DNA of 64,000 nucleotides from positions 434,001-498,000 of the forward strand of contig NZ_QUHC01000001.1 of assembly GCF_003479425.1 (NCBI RefSeq), read 5' to 3'. How positions within the stretch are numbered: the first letter of the stretch is position 1; every line of letters starts with the position of its first letter. This stretch comes from Odoribacter sp. AF15-53 (lineage in GTDB: Bacteria; Bacteroidota; Bacteroidia; Bacteroidales; Marinifilaceae). Shown piece after piece: positions 16,785 to 26,395 of this stretch. A program made the position numbers and the translations under genes. The notes beneath the pieces were generated by a model, which saw only the letters and a program-made list of their open reading frames with translations, ran no database searches and was not told the DNA's origin.

Positions 16785-16815
16785 TTTGGGTTTTTGAATA
16801 AAATAAATACTTTTG
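16785..16815 (+). promoter_or_regulatory. promoter of the sigma/FecR operon
   Basis: -33 TTTG (16785-16788) and -7 TACTTTTG (16808-16815) with a 19-bp spacer, a consensus housekeeping promoter. The leader is about 70 nt; a GGAGGTG precedes the start codon. Confidence 0.7.
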
Positions 16816-16890
16816 AGAGCGAAATAGATACAAGATCGGTTGAAAATTGAAATATCGATAGGGTGCGTGTCATGGTTTCGGAGGTGAATA

Positions 16891-17448
16891 ATGGAACAAG
16901 CGGATCGTATATTAGAACTTTTGCGGCAAGGTGATAAACGCGGGTTGGAGTTACTTTTCAGGTCGTTTTATCGGCCTTTGGTGATGTATGCACTGAAGTT
17001 CGTGGTTCATCAGGAGGAAGCGGAGGATATCGTGCAGGAGGTGTTCATCCGTTTCTGGGAAAAGAATAGTTTTCAGATGGTCGAACATTATCTGCGTTCG
17101 TATTTGTACCAGTCTGTGCGCAATCGTTGTATGGACGAGCTGGGAAAGATGGCGGAAGTGAAGTTGGAGGCGATGGATAGTCTTTTGGATTTTGCCGATT
17201 CGGAGATGCCGGACGAGACGGATTGGAATACCCGTATTGACGATATTTACCGGGAAATAGATAAACTACCTGATCGTACCCGTGAAATATTCGTGGCCGT
17301 GGTAATGGGTGGAAAGCGTTACAAGGAGGTCGCCGGGGATTTGAATATTTCTGTTAATACCGTGAAAACCACGCTTTCCAGGGCTTTGGTCACGTTGCGT
17401 TCCAATTTGAATGACCGGGCTTATTCTTTGATCCTTTTGTTCCTCTGA
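16891..17448 (+). CDS. ECF RNA polymerase sigma factor
   Basis: 185 residues with region 2 (ELLFRSFYRPLVMYALKFVVHQEEAEDIVQEVFIRFWEK) and region 4 (LPDRTREIFVAVVMGGKRYKEVAGDLNISVNTVKTTLSRAL). This is the Bacteroidetes ECF type that pairs with FecR and an STN-bearing SusC. It is followed 82 bp later by the FecR gene. In known systems, ligand binding by the receptor frees the sigma factor, which transcribes the receptor operon. Its own promoter is of the housekeeping kind, so it is probably made constitutively. Confidence 0.93.
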   Translation: MEQADRILELLRQGDKRGLELLFRSFYRPLVMYALKFVVHQEEAEDIVQEVFIRFWEKNSFQMVEHYLRSYLYQSVRNRCMDELGKMAEVKLEAMDSLLDFADSEMPDETDWNTRIDDIYREIDKLPDRTREIFVAVVMGGKRYKEVAGDLNISVNTVKTTLSRALVTLRSNLNDRAYSLILLFL

Positions 17449-17530
17449 TGATTTTTTCAAAATAATTCTCGTGTTTTGTCACCCATTTTTAATTTTTTCC
17501 CGTCGTAGGGTAAAATTAAAATGAGTTATT

Positions 17531-18697
17531 ATGCGTGAATTGCCGGAAGATATCGTTCTATTGATTTTAAAATCCAGTAGGGAAGGGTTGAGCAGGGAGG
17601 AACAAGTCTTTTTGAGAGAATGGATTCAGGTACATCCGGAATGCATGGAAGAGGTGGATAAATTAAAAAGGTATGCCGGGGCGGGAAGAATTATCGGGCG
17701 ATTTCGACAGGTTGATACGGATGCGGCATGGTGTCAAGTGGATCGAAAAACAACGAGAAAATCAGGCTGGGGCAGGCGACGGATTTTTGTACCTTGGCTG
17801 ACAGCTGCGGCTATAATAGTGCCTTTTGTTGTCGGGATGGTGTTGTTTGATCGGTTGAGTTATAAAGGGAAAAACTTGGTGGTTTCCGAGTTGCGTGTAG
17901 AGCCGGGATCGTACAAGGCGGTTTTGAAGTTGCCCGGTGGAGAGCAGGTCGTGTTGCATGACAAGCGGGAACAGGAGATCGTGACAAAACAGGGAAATGT
18001 CGTGGCAAAGGATTCTATTAATACGTTGGTTATTCAGGGAAATGTGGCGCAAGTAGAGGTTAGTATGGTTCAGGTGCCGCAAGGTGGTGAATACCGGGTT
18101 ATATTGAGCGATGGAACGAGGGTGTGGATTAATTCCGGGAGTGAATTGAGGTTCCCGACCAATTTTGAGGGGGAGGAGCGAGTGGTTGATTTAAAAGGGG
18201 AGGCTTATTTCGAGGTGACGAAGAACGTGGATCATCCTTTTATTGTCCGCACGGAAAAGTCGGCCATTCGGGTTTTGGGAACTTCTTTTAACGTGTGCAG
18301 TTACACGGATGACAAGTTTGAACAAACGACTCTGGTAAACGGGGCGGTGGAGGTTTTGTATCGAGATCAATTATATCGATTGAAACCGGGTGAACAGTTT
18401 GAGATGCAAGCCGGGAACGAATGCCCGGAGGTGAAGAAGGTGGATGTTAAACTGTACATGTCGTGGCAAGAGGGTATTTTTCGTTTTCAGGATATGCCTT
18501 TGGACGAGTTGGTGTTGAAATTACAGCGATGGTATAACGTGAATTTCTTTTTTGCCAACGAGAGTTGCCGGAAATATCATTTCACGGGGGCTATCCGGAA
18601 AGATATTGATTTTAAGGAATTTATTGATTTAATAGAACTCGTAACCAAGGTACAATTTAGTGTAAAAGAGAATACAATAATAATATCGGAAAAATGA
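17531..18697 (+). CDS. FecR-family anti-sigma factor
   Basis: 388 residues. The N-terminal cytoplasmic part (about 1-80; LSREEQVFLREWIQVHPE) should bind the sigma factor. One transmembrane helix (LTAAAIIVPFVVGMVLF, about 90-107) leads to the periplasmic FecR domain (about 175-275; PQGGEYRVILSDGTRVWINSGSELRFP, VVDLKGEAYFEVTK, VLGTSFNVCSYTD) and a C-terminal DUF4974 STN-like domain (DMPLDELVLKLQRWYNVNFFF). It relays the signal from the SusC STN domain at 18.8 kb to the sigma factor. A terminator directly follows, separating it from the receptor operon. Confidence 0.93.
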   Translation: MRELPEDIVLLILKSSREGLSREEQVFLREWIQVHPECMEEVDKLKRYAGAGRIIGRFRQVDTDAAWCQVDRKTTRKSGWGRRRIFVPWLTAAAIIVPFVVGMVLFDRLSYKGKNLVVSELRVEPGSYKAVLKLPGGEQVVLHDKREQEIVTKQGNVVAKDSINTLVIQGNVAQVEVSMVQVPQGGEYRVILSDGTRVWINSGSELRFPTNFEGEERVVDLKGEAYFEVTKNVDHPFIVRTEKSAIRVLGTSFNVCSYTDDKFEQTTLVNGAVEVLYRDQLYRLKPGEQFEMQAGNECPEVKKVDVKLYMSWQEGIFRFQDMPLDELVLKLQRWYNVNFFFANESCRKYHFTGAIRKDIDFKEFIDLIELVTKVQFSVKENTIIISEK

Positions 18698-18725
18698 AAC
18701 GGGAAGTATGTGCATGCTTCCCGTT
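18698..18725 (+). terminator. terminator between fecR and susC
   Basis: AACGGGAAG (18698-18706) and CTTCCCGTT (18717-18725) form a perfect 9-bp stem around TATGTGCATG, followed by CCACTTTTGTTTTT. It starts one base after the FecR stop, so the regulators and the receptor operon are separate units or the receptor is attenuated. Confidence 0.75.
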
Positions 18726-18793
18726 CCACTTTTGTTTTTCATGCTCTTTTTGGCAGGAGAGCATAAAATAGTAATAACTTAAGCTACAAATCT

Positions 18794-21700
18794 ATGAAAA
18801 AAAAGCGAATGCTAGGGTATTGGAGCGAAAAAATACCTTACGAAAGAGTGTTGCGTGTTATGCGATTAATGTTTTTATTAACTGTCTGTATCGTGTGTCA
18901 ATTATCGGCCGAGAGCTTGGCCCAGACGGTAAAATTAAAGGAACAGACACTGAAGCTGAAATCTATTTTCGAACAAGTAGAGGCGCAGACGGGAAAATTT
19001 ACCTTGTTCAGTAACAACGAGCTGGATATGAATCGTGCGGTGAAACTGGATCGTCGGGAATTTACCCTAGAAGAGTTGTATCGGTTGCTGTTACGGGATA
19101 CGAAATTGGAATTCGAGATAACGCGGGATTACGTGGTGATTCGTCCGGGCCGGGAGGTTGCACGGGATTCTGTCCGTAAGTTGATACAGGTGAGCGGGGT
19201 TGTCCGGGACGAGAGGCATAATCCATTGCCGGGGGTGACGGTGTTGGTGAAGGAGTTAAAGGTGGGAAGTGCCACGAATGTAAAAGGCAGGTACGCGGTC
19301 GAGGTCCCTTTGGAGCAGTTTACGCTGGTGTTTTCTTTTATCGGGATGGAGACGAAGGAAATCGCTTATGTCGGGAGAGATACTATAAATGTCGTACTGA
19401 AAGAGGAGGCCGCGGCGATAGACGAGGTGGTGGTGAACGGGTTGTTCACGCAGAACCGGAACAGTTACACGGGTTCCGTGACGACGATCAAGTCGGAAGA
19501 AATCATGCGGGTGTCTCAAACGAATCTGCTACAGGCTCTTGCCGTGTTGACTCCGGGTATGCGGATACTGGAGAATAACGAGCAAGGGTCGAACCCGAAT
19601 TACGTGCCGGAGATTGTTATCCGGGGAACCTCGTCGATTTCAGCCAAGGAACAGCAGGGGTTGAACCGTCCCTTGATTATGCTGGACGGGGTGGAGATCA
19701 CGCTGGAGCAGTTGTACGACTTGGATATGTTTGATATTGACCGGGTGGACGTGCTGAAAGATGCGTCGGCAACGGCGATATACGGGGATAAGGCATCGAA
19801 CGGGGTGATCGTGGTGACACGGAAGCGGGTGACGGATAGTAAATTGCGGGTGCGGTATAATTTTGTGCCGAACGTGCAGTTCCCGGACGTGTCTTCATTC
19901 AATTTCTGTAACGCGGCGCAAAAGCTGGAATTGGAACGGATGTACAAGTTGTATGATTCCCCTTACGGGCAATATGACCAAGATTATTACGCGAAGCTGG
20001 AGCGGGTGAATGCCGGGGTGAACACGGATTGGGTGTCGAAACCCTTGCGCAACAGCTGGTCGTTCAATAATTCGTTGAATCTTTCCGGTAGAGGCGGTGG
20101 CTTGGATTATAGCGTGACGCTTCGTTTCAATGATACCCGGGGAGTGATGAAAGGGGATTATCGCCAGAATTACGGGGCTGCTTTTTATTTTTCTTACCGT
20201 TTGGAAGACCGGCTGACCTTGAGTTTCCGTTCCGATTGGGGAAAGACGGATTCAAAGACCTCTCCTTACGGGAACTTCGCGGATTTCGCGGTGCTGAATC
20301 CTTATGATGCGCCGAAGGACGAAGATGGAAACTGGAATAAAAAATTGTCCTGGGACAAACGGAATCCCTTGTATGATGCCACGACGAACAGCTTTGAAGA
20401 ACAAATGAGCAAGACTTTCTCCAATAGCCTGACTTTCCGTCTGGATGTGATAAAAGGATTGTACATGACGGGAACTTTTAATCTCGCTTGGTCGGATGCA
20501 CACAGCGAGAAGTTTGATTCCCCGGAATCTTCCACGTGGCTTGGGGTAAGCGACCCGGAACAGAAAGGAAGTTACGATGTGAGCGGTTCCAATGGGGTGT
20601 CATGGAATATGCAAACTACGGCGAGTTATAATCTCGGGTTGAACGAGGATAAATCTTCTTTGTTGACCCTTAACGTGGGGGGAAGTTTGGAAAAGAGGAA
20701 GACAAATAGTTTTTCGTTTTCGGGAGTAGGGTTTCTGAAACCGGATTTGAATGATATTTCTTTTGCATCCCGTTATCCGACCGATGGTGGTCCGGGCGGA
20801 GCGGAGAGTATTACCACGGCAGCGGGGTTGTTCGGTAACATGAACCTGATCGTGAAGAACCGGTATTTCGTGGATGCTTCGTTCCGGACTTCCGGGAACT
20901 CGAGTTACGGGACAAAGGATTTGTACTCTTCTTATTGGAGTGCCGGAATCGGGTGGAATATTCACCAGGAGAATTTCCTGAAAGATAGTTGGGTGAATTT
21001 GCTCCGGTTGAGGGGAAGTATGGGATACGTGGGAAATGGTAATTTCAGTGATATAAAACCGTACACGATTTATAAGTATAGCGTGAATAATTCTTATGCC
21101 GGGGTGGTAGGGGCACGCCCCCTGACGATGGGAAACGATGAGTTGAAGGCGGAACGGCAGTTGCAGTTGAATTTAGGAGTGTCCGCCGCGTTCCTGAACG
21201 AACGGCTGGAGGTTTCATTCGAGACTTATCGCCAGACGACGAAGGATTTGCTGCTGGATATTTCGATGCCGCCTTCTGCCGGTATATCTTCCACGAAGTC
21301 CAATTTAGGAGAGAAGTTGAATACCGGGTACGAGTGGAAGGTTTCCGGGGTGCTTATCCGGACAAATGATATGTACTGGCGGGCATCGTTGAATAGCCAT
21401 CAAGCGAAAAATAAGGTACAGAAGATTAGTAACGCGTTGAAGAGAGATAGTGACGCGAACCGCGATTCTACCCAATACGTGGCTCCCAAGATCCAGTTGG
21501 AAGAGGGTGAATCGGACGACGCTATTTTCGCCGTTCGTTCCCTGGGGATCGATCCTGCCACGGGAAGGGAGATTTTCATCAAAAAAGACGGGTCGCGTAC
21601 GTTCAAGTATGACCCGCAGGACAAGGTGGCACTGGGAAGTAAAACCCCGAAATTCGAGGGAAGTTTTTCCACGTCATTCACCTACAAGCGGGTATCGCTG

Positions 21701-22096
21701 AATCTGGCTTTGTCGTTCACCTTCGGGGGATATATTTACAATAGCACGAGGGCTTCGAAGATCGAGAATATAGATCCCAAAGCGAACGTGGATAAACGGG
21801 CTTTTACCGAAAGGTGGAAGAAGCCGGGTGATATAGTAGATTATATCACGATCGACCGCACGTATGGGTTCGCCCAGTCGGAACGTTTCGTGGAGAAAAA
21901 GAACGAGGTCAGCTTTACTTCCATCGGGGTGATGTATGACGTGAACCCGGATTGGGTAAAACGAATCGGGTTGAGAAGATTGGTACTGGGTGTGACGATA
22001 TCGGATATCGGACGCATCTCGACGGTAAAATACGAAAGAGGAACGAATTATCCTTACATGAGAGGGTTCAACTTCACGGTTAGTCCGACTTTTTAA
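18794..22096 (+). CDS. SusC/RagA TonB-linked outer membrane protein with STN domain
   Basis: 1100 residues. A signal region (about 18-44), an STN/secretin-TonB domain (about 46-115; LKSIFEQVEAQTGKFTLFSN, LEFEITRDYVVIRPG), a carboxypeptidase-regulatory-like domain (about 130-205; GVVRDERHNPLPGVTVLVKE), a plug (about 215-335; IDEVVVNGLFTQNRNSYTG, DVLKDASATAIYGDKASNGVIVVT), and the barrel. The TonB-box and plug signatures are standard for SusC. The STN domain marks it as the signal transducer that talks to the FecR protein encoded just upstream. It is the first gene of the receptor operon, followed by SusD 27 bp later. The ligand is unknown; no glycoside hydrolase is nearby. Confidence 0.95.
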   Translation: MKKKRMLGYWSEKIPYERVLRVMRLMFLLTVCIVCQLSAESLAQTVKLKEQTLKLKSIFEQVEAQTGKFTLFSNNELDMNRAVKLDRREFTLEELYRLLLRDTKLEFEITRDYVVIRPGREVARDSVRKLIQVSGVVRDERHNPLPGVTVLVKELKVGSATNVKGRYAVEVPLEQFTLVFSFIGMETKEIAYVGRDTINVVLKEEAAAIDEVVVNGLFTQNRNSYTGSVTTIKSEEIMRVSQTNLLQALAVLTPGMRILENNEQGSNPNYVPEIVIRGTSSISAKEQQGLNRPLIMLDGVEITLEQLYDLDMFDIDRVDVLKDASATAIYGDKASNGVIVVTRKRVTDSKLRVRYNFVPNVQFPDVSSFNFCNAAQKLELERMYKLYDSPYGQYDQDYYAKLERVNAGVNTDWVSKPLRNSWSFNNSLNLSGRGGGLDYSVTLRFNDTRGVMKGDYRQNYGAAFYFSYRLEDRLTLSFRSDWGKTDSKTSPYGNFADFAVLNPYDAPKDEDGNWNKKLSWDKRNPLYDATTNSFEEQMSKTFSNSLTFRLDVIKGLYMTGTFNLAWSDAHSEKFDSPESSTWLGVSDPEQKGSYDVSGSNGVSWNMQTTASYNLGLNEDKSSLLTLNVGGSLEKRKTNSFSFSGVGFLKPDLNDISFASRYPTDGGPGGAESITTAAGLFGNMNLIVKNRYFVDASFRTSGNSSYGTKDLYSSYWSAGIGWNIHQENFLKDSWVNLLRLRGSMGYVGNGNFSDIKPYTIYKYSVNNSYAGVVGARPLTMGNDELKAERQLQLNLGVSAAFLNERLEVSFETYRQTTKDLLLDISMPPSAGISSTKSNLGEKLNTGYEWKVSGVLIRTNDMYWRASLNSHQAKNKVQKISNALKRDSDANRDSTQYVAPKIQLEEGESDDAIFAVRSLGIDPATGREIFIKKDGSRTFKYDPQDKVALGSKTPKFEGSFSTSFTYKRVSLNLALSFTFGGYIYNSTRASKIENIDPKANVDKRAFTERWKKPGDIVDYITIDRTYGFAQSERFVEKKNEVSFTSIGVMYDVNPDWVKRIGLRRLVLGVTISDIGRISTVKYERGTNYPYMRGFNFTVSPTF

Positions 22097-22123
22097 CACG
22101 TGTTTAATTTAAAATAAGGGATT

Positions 22124-23554
22124 ATGAGAAAATATATAGCAATATGGATTTTGGCGGTCATGTTAGGGGGATGTGATGATTTCCTGACCGTGCAACCGAA
22201 GTCGGACATTAAAGATTCCGATTTATTTAAAACTCCCGAAGGGTGTGAAGATGCCATATACGGGGCTTACTCGAACCTGGGAACTGATGAGGTGTACGGG
22301 CGCATGATGCGGTATTATCTTCCGGAAGCTCTGGCTCAGTCTTATAATGGTTCGAACCTTGCGTCGGCTTTGACCGATATGATGGATTATAATCATGATT
22401 TGTCAGACCCCAAGGAAGTGTATGCAACTGCTTGGGCAGGCATGTATACTGCTATCGGTTACGTGAACGACATTGTTACAAACGTGGAAAAGTACGGGAA
22501 GGACTTTAAATATCACGATTGTTATTTGGGCGAAGCGTTGGGAATGAGGGCATTCATGCATTTCGACCTGGTACGGTTGTTTGCTCCCAGTTACACTTCA
22601 AAGCCTGATGCGCAGGCTATTCCTTATGTGACCCGGTGGATGGCTAAAGTAACCCCGTTCAGTACGGTGAAAGAGGTGTACGGGAAGATTTTGTCGGATT
22701 TGAGAGAGTCGGAACGCCTGCTGGTCGCCACGGAGAAAATTATCCCCAGGGAGGATGAGAATTTCATGAAAAAGCGTAACCTGCATTTTAATCTGGATGC
22801 AGCCCGTGCCACGCTGGCTCGCGTATACTTGACGATAGGAAATTTGGATAGCGCACGGTTCTATGCGGAACAGGTTATCCTTTCTAAAAGATACGAATTG
22901 GCGGAAAATTCGGAGATGCCAAACCTCATGGCGTTTGTCGTGTCCGGGAAAGAGGCGATATGGGGAATCGAGCAACGCGACCCGATGACCGACCTGACGA
23001 AATATTTTTATACTCTCGGTACCGGTTTACGCCCGAGAACGGATATTTCATCGTTCTATGTTTCGGGAGGAACGGATAATGATTTGCGTGGGAAGTGGTT
23101 CCGGAGTAGAAAGTTTGATGATGGTGATGCCGCAAAAATCACCTATTTTTTGAAATTCTTTGACGAGGATCATTATTATAATCCGTCCGCTTCGCCTTAC
23201 AAAGGTACTCCCGGGTTGAATATGATTCGTATCTCGGAAATGTATTTGATAGCGGCAGAGGGATGGATGGAAGATGATCCGGCAAAGGCGACGGCTTATT
23301 TTGATCAGATGTCAACATCCCGGGGAAGACCTTCTTTGAAAGACGCGGGGAAGACCGTGACCTTGAAGGATATCAACGAGGAACGCTACCGGGAGTTTTT
23401 CGGCGAAGGACAGGAGTGGTTCAACATGAAACGGCAGAACCGGGATTTGCTTATTTATTCCAAGCAGGAAACCGTTCCGGGTACGGACGAATTGTACACG
23501 ATCACGATACCGGATGACGAGTTCGACTACCGCTATATGGATGAAGAGGAATAG
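22124..23554 (+). CDS. RagB/SusD-family nutrient uptake lipoprotein
   Basis: 476 residues. Lipoprotein signal ending in VMLGGC (Cys17), then DDFLTVQPKSDIKDSDLFKTPEGCEDAIYGAYSNL, the usual SusD N-terminus. TPR-like helices with RAFMHFDLVRLFAPSY, YGKILSDLRESERLL and a C-terminal NEERYREFFGEGQEWFNMKRQN complete the family pattern. It caps the barrel of the SusC encoded directly upstream and binds ligand outside the cell. Compared with polysaccharide SusDs it is short, which fits many peptide or small-ligand loci (inference). Confidence 0.93.
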   Translation: MRKYIAIWILAVMLGGCDDFLTVQPKSDIKDSDLFKTPEGCEDAIYGAYSNLGTDEVYGRMMRYYLPEALAQSYNGSNLASALTDMMDYNHDLSDPKEVYATAWAGMYTAIGYVNDIVTNVEKYGKDFKYHDCYLGEALGMRAFMHFDLVRLFAPSYTSKPDAQAIPYVTRWMAKVTPFSTVKEVYGKILSDLRESERLLVATEKIIPREDENFMKKRNLHFNLDAARATLARVYLTIGNLDSARFYAEQVILSKRYELAENSEMPNLMAFVVSGKEAIWGIEQRDPMTDLTKYFYTLGTGLRPRTDISSFYVSGGTDNDLRGKWFRSRKFDDGDAAKITYFLKFFDEDHYYNPSASPYKGTPGLNMIRISEMYLIAAEGWMEDDPAKATAYFDQMSTSRGRPSLKDAGKTVTLKDINEERYREFFGEGQEWFNMKRQNRDLLIYSKQETVPGTDELYTITIPDDEFDYRYMDEEE

Positions 23555-23566
23555 TTTAATGTAATA

Positions 23567-24352
23567 ATGAAATTTATGAAAACACGTGAGATAGTTAAAA
23601 TATTAAAAGGGGTGATGGCTGTTTGGATGGCATGGTGCTGTTTGAGTTGCGATCGCGATTACCTGAGGTATGACACGAATTCGAAAGATGTTTTGTATCT
23701 GATCGGTACGGACTCGAATTATGTTTCTTTGAATGAAAGTGCTTTGGTTGACACGGCAACATTCAGAGTTGTCGTGGCACTTATGGGGATGCCTAAAGAT
23801 CATGAACGTTCCTACAAGATCGAGGTTATCGATAGCAGCACGACGGCGGTGAAAGACGTTCATTACAAGTTTCCGGATTTGATTTTTCCGGCTGATACGG
23901 TGCAGGATTACCTGTACATCACGTTATATCGCGACCGGGATCCGGAACTGAAGAACCGTCGGGTGGAGCTTGCTTTCAAACTGGTGAGTTCGGACGATTT
24001 TGAAATCATACCTTTGAGTGAATATAAAACTTCCGTATGTCATCTGTTTATAGAGTATGTTGCCGTGAAAGAACCCTGGTGGTGGAACAGTGTTGAGGTT
24101 TTAGGAACGTACAACAAGAAAGTGGAGTCCAAGTTCATGGAGCTTTATCATGAGGTGAAACAAACGAACCCGACTATTTATGAAAGTTGGGAGGAAATCT
24201 GCGTCGGAAATTTTGAAGAATATGGATACGCTATTTTTGATAGCCGTTATATCGGGCAGGTTCCTGTAAAAAAGTATCTTCTTTTCCCCTTGTATAATTA
24301 TTTCTTGGAGCACCCGGAGCCGGGAGTGGAAATTCCTAAGCCTAAATATTAA
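23567..24352 (+). CDS. DUF4843 lipoprotein
   Basis: 261 residues (ATG 23576 is an alternative start). The signal ends in WCCLSC, so it is a lipoprotein. The rest fits DUF4843: YLIGTDSNYVSLNESALVDTATFRVVVALMG, DSSTTAVKDVHYKFPDLIFPADTVQDYLYITLYRDRD, YKTSVCHLFIEYV. Probably a surface-exposed beta-sandwich that assists the SusC/SusD pair; DUF4843 genes usually sit right after SusD. It lies 12 bp downstream of SusD and 12 bp upstream of the next gene. Confidence 0.82.
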   Translation: MKFMKTREIVKILKGVMAVWMAWCCLSCDRDYLRYDTNSKDVLYLIGTDSNYVSLNESALVDTATFRVVVALMGMPKDHERSYKIEVIDSSTTAVKDVHYKFPDLIFPADTVQDYLYITLYRDRDPELKNRRVELAFKLVSSDDFEIIPLSEYKTSVCHLFIEYVAVKEPWWWNSVEVLGTYNKKVESKFMELYHEVKQTNPTIYESWEEICVGNFEEYGYAIFDSRYIGQVPVKKYLLFPLYNYFLEHPEPGVEIPKPKY

Positions 24353-24363
24353 TTCTAAAATCA

Positions 24364-25806
24364 ATGACTATGAATAAAATGACAAAATATTTGTTGATCT
24401 TGAGTTTCGTGCTGGCAGGAATGAGTGCCTGTATTGACGATAAATCGAAAGACGCGCATATACAATTATCACATATCACCATACAGTCGGAACGGGATAC
24501 GTTTTATTGCGACTACGGTTCGGAACAGGAGATTCAAGCTAATGTATCGCAGGATATGGACGGGCAAGAGTTGCATTACGAATGGCGTGCCAGGTATATA
24601 CTCGCCGAGGGAGAAGAGAAGCAGGATGTGGATTCGTTGAAATATATTTCCACGGAGCCTGTTTTAAAATACACTTTCCCCAAATTGGGTGAATTTCAGG
24701 TTCGGTTGCGCGTGAGCAACGAAGACGTGAGCGAGATGCATTATTATCGTGTTTTCGTGCAAACGGGATTCAACGAGGGTTTGTTGGTGTTGAGTGCGGA
24801 CGAGCAAAAAAAGGGCAGAACGTCATTTTTGCGTACCCAGAACGAGGATGAACTCGTGACGGGATCGGAATACGAGTTTAAATTGAACGCTTTCGAGACT
24901 GTAAATCCGGAGTTCCCGTTTAATGACCCGACGGATGTCGTGAAGGAAGGTCAAAGGTTAGCTATTTCCTGTCGGGAGGATCAGGTGATATACATTTTCA
25001 ATAACAGGACTTTTGACTTGTTGAGTAGAGTAGATTTGAAGGTCGATTTACCGTGGATGCGTCCAATTAAAATGGGAAATATAATGGCAACTAACACGGT
25101 TCCGGTTTTATCGGAGCGGGGAGACTTCGGTCAGTTAAATTTGGAATATGGTATTGCTTATGATGATGGGTTTTATCCCGAAATTTCCGTTTACGACCGT
25201 TATTGTTCAACTAAAAATGGTGTTCATTGTTTCGTGGATAACGAGAATTCGAGAATCGATTATTTTAGATATAGGGCGTTTAATAGTGGGGATGTATTTA
25301 AAGAATATCGTATTAATAACGTTTTTATTACGAATTCAGGTGATTTATGGACGATAGCAACTAACGAGAAAAGTGGTAGAGTGAAAATTTCAAAATACGC
25401 TCAGTCTACTAGTATATTTACAAGTATTTTTGCACGGGATCCTGCTAGCACGTTGGAAACAGCAACTATGGCGACCCTGACCGAAGAGGCTCAAATGATA
25501 GAAAATAGTGTGTTTCATGTGTGTTTTTACACGAATGGTTCCGCTCTTTATCAATGGAAAATGATAGAAGAGACAACAATAGTACCTCTGCCGACGGATC
25601 CGGTTTATACCGCTGATGGAGAGATCACCTGTTTTGCGTCGAGCACGAATGAGAAGTATTTGTACCTCGGCGTGTGGAACCCTTCGGCAGAAACCGAATT
25701 GAAAGGAAGCGTGCTGGTGTATGATGTTGAAAACCATAAGGTCGTGAAGGAATACCCCGGTATCGCGGATAAGCCGATAAAGATACTATATAAACCGGCT
25801 AATTAA
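24364..25806 (+). CDS. PKD-like family lipoprotein
   Basis: 480 residues. The lipoprotein signal ends in LAGMSAC. A PKD/Ig-like beta-sandwich spans about 40-140 (ELHYEWRARYILAEGEEKQ, VLKYTFPKLGEFQVRLRVSNEDVSEMHYYRVFV). The following 340 residues look like a beta-propeller-type fold with repeated strand patterns (GLLVLSADEQKK; RLAISCREDQVIYIFNNR; LWTIATNEKSGRVKISKY; YLYLGVWNPSAETELKGSVLVYDVENHKVVKEYPG). No enzymatic motif is visible. Probably a surface ligand-binding partner of SusC/SusD. Fourth gene of the operon. Confidence 0.78.
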   Translation: MTMNKMTKYLLILSFVLAGMSACIDDKSKDAHIQLSHITIQSERDTFYCDYGSEQEIQANVSQDMDGQELHYEWRARYILAEGEEKQDVDSLKYISTEPVLKYTFPKLGEFQVRLRVSNEDVSEMHYYRVFVQTGFNEGLLVLSADEQKKGRTSFLRTQNEDELVTGSEYEFKLNAFETVNPEFPFNDPTDVVKEGQRLAISCREDQVIYIFNNRTFDLLSRVDLKVDLPWMRPIKMGNIMATNTVPVLSERGDFGQLNLEYGIAYDDGFYPEISVYDRYCSTKNGVHCFVDNENSRIDYFRYRAFNSGDVFKEYRINNVFITNSGDLWTIATNEKSGRVKISKYAQSTSIFTSIFARDPASTLETATMATLTEEAQMIENSVFHVCFYTNGSALYQWKMIEETTIVPLPTDPVYTADGEITCFASSTNEKYLYLGVWNPSAETELKGSVLVYDVENHKVVKEYPGIADKPIKILYKPAN

Positions 25807-25842
25807 AAGTGTTCGTATTGTTGTAAATTATGGTATGAAAAT

Positions 25843-26394
25843 ATGAGTATGAAAGTATTTTTAATTTGGTTGTTCCTGCTGTCGGGAGTCGGGTGCTCCC
25901 TGGCAGCCGGGAAAGACAAGGAAGAGCGGGTATCGGCAAAGCGTGAAGCGGGTGCGGATACCGGGAAATTGAAACGGGGTGATGCTTCGCCGGATTTTAT
26001 GGCGGTGGACACGAACAACCGGTTGGTTTCATTGAAAAGTTTCAAGGGAAAGTACGTGTACGTCGATCTCTGGGCAACGTGGTGTTCGCCTTGCGTGGCG
26101 GAGATTCCCCACCTGCAACGGTTGGAAAAATTGTTCAAGGGGAAAAAGATTGTTTTCGTGAGTATCTCCTGCGACGAGGATATGGAGGAGTGGCTGAATT
26201 ACCTCCGCCAGAACAAGATGGAGGGAGTACAGTTGAATTTCGACTGTAACCGTCGCTTCCAGGAGGCTTACGGGGTGCAAGGCATCCCCCGTTTTATCCT
26301 GATAGATAAGAAAGGCAAGGTGGTCAATCCGGATATGACAAGACCTTCCGACCCGAAGACCGAGAAGACTTTAAAAGCATTAAAAGGTATTTGA
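25843..26394 (+). CDS. TlpA-like thioredoxin-fold protein (CSPC)
   Basis: 183 residues (ATG 25849 possible). Signal peptide with SGVGC, either a lipoprotein or a normally processed protein. The TlpA/ResA-type thioredoxin domain spans about 42-183: GDASPDFMAVDTNNRLVSLKSFKGKYVYVDLWATWCSPC, Cys81 and Cys84, and the cis-Pro loop GIPRFIL. It should act in the periplasm as a thiol-disulfide reductant. First of four TlpA proteins in this operon. It is separated by one base from the next TlpA gene, so the two are coupled. Confidence 0.9.
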   Translation: MSMKVFLIWLFLLSGVGCSLAAGKDKEERVSAKREAGADTGKLKRGDASPDFMAVDTNNRLVSLKSFKGKYVYVDLWATWCSPCVAEIPHLQRLEKLFKGKKIVFVSISCDEDMEEWLNYLRQNKMEGVQLNFDCNRRFQEAYGVQGIPRFILIDKKGKVVNPDMTRPSDPKTEKTLKALKGI

Positions 26395-26395
26395 T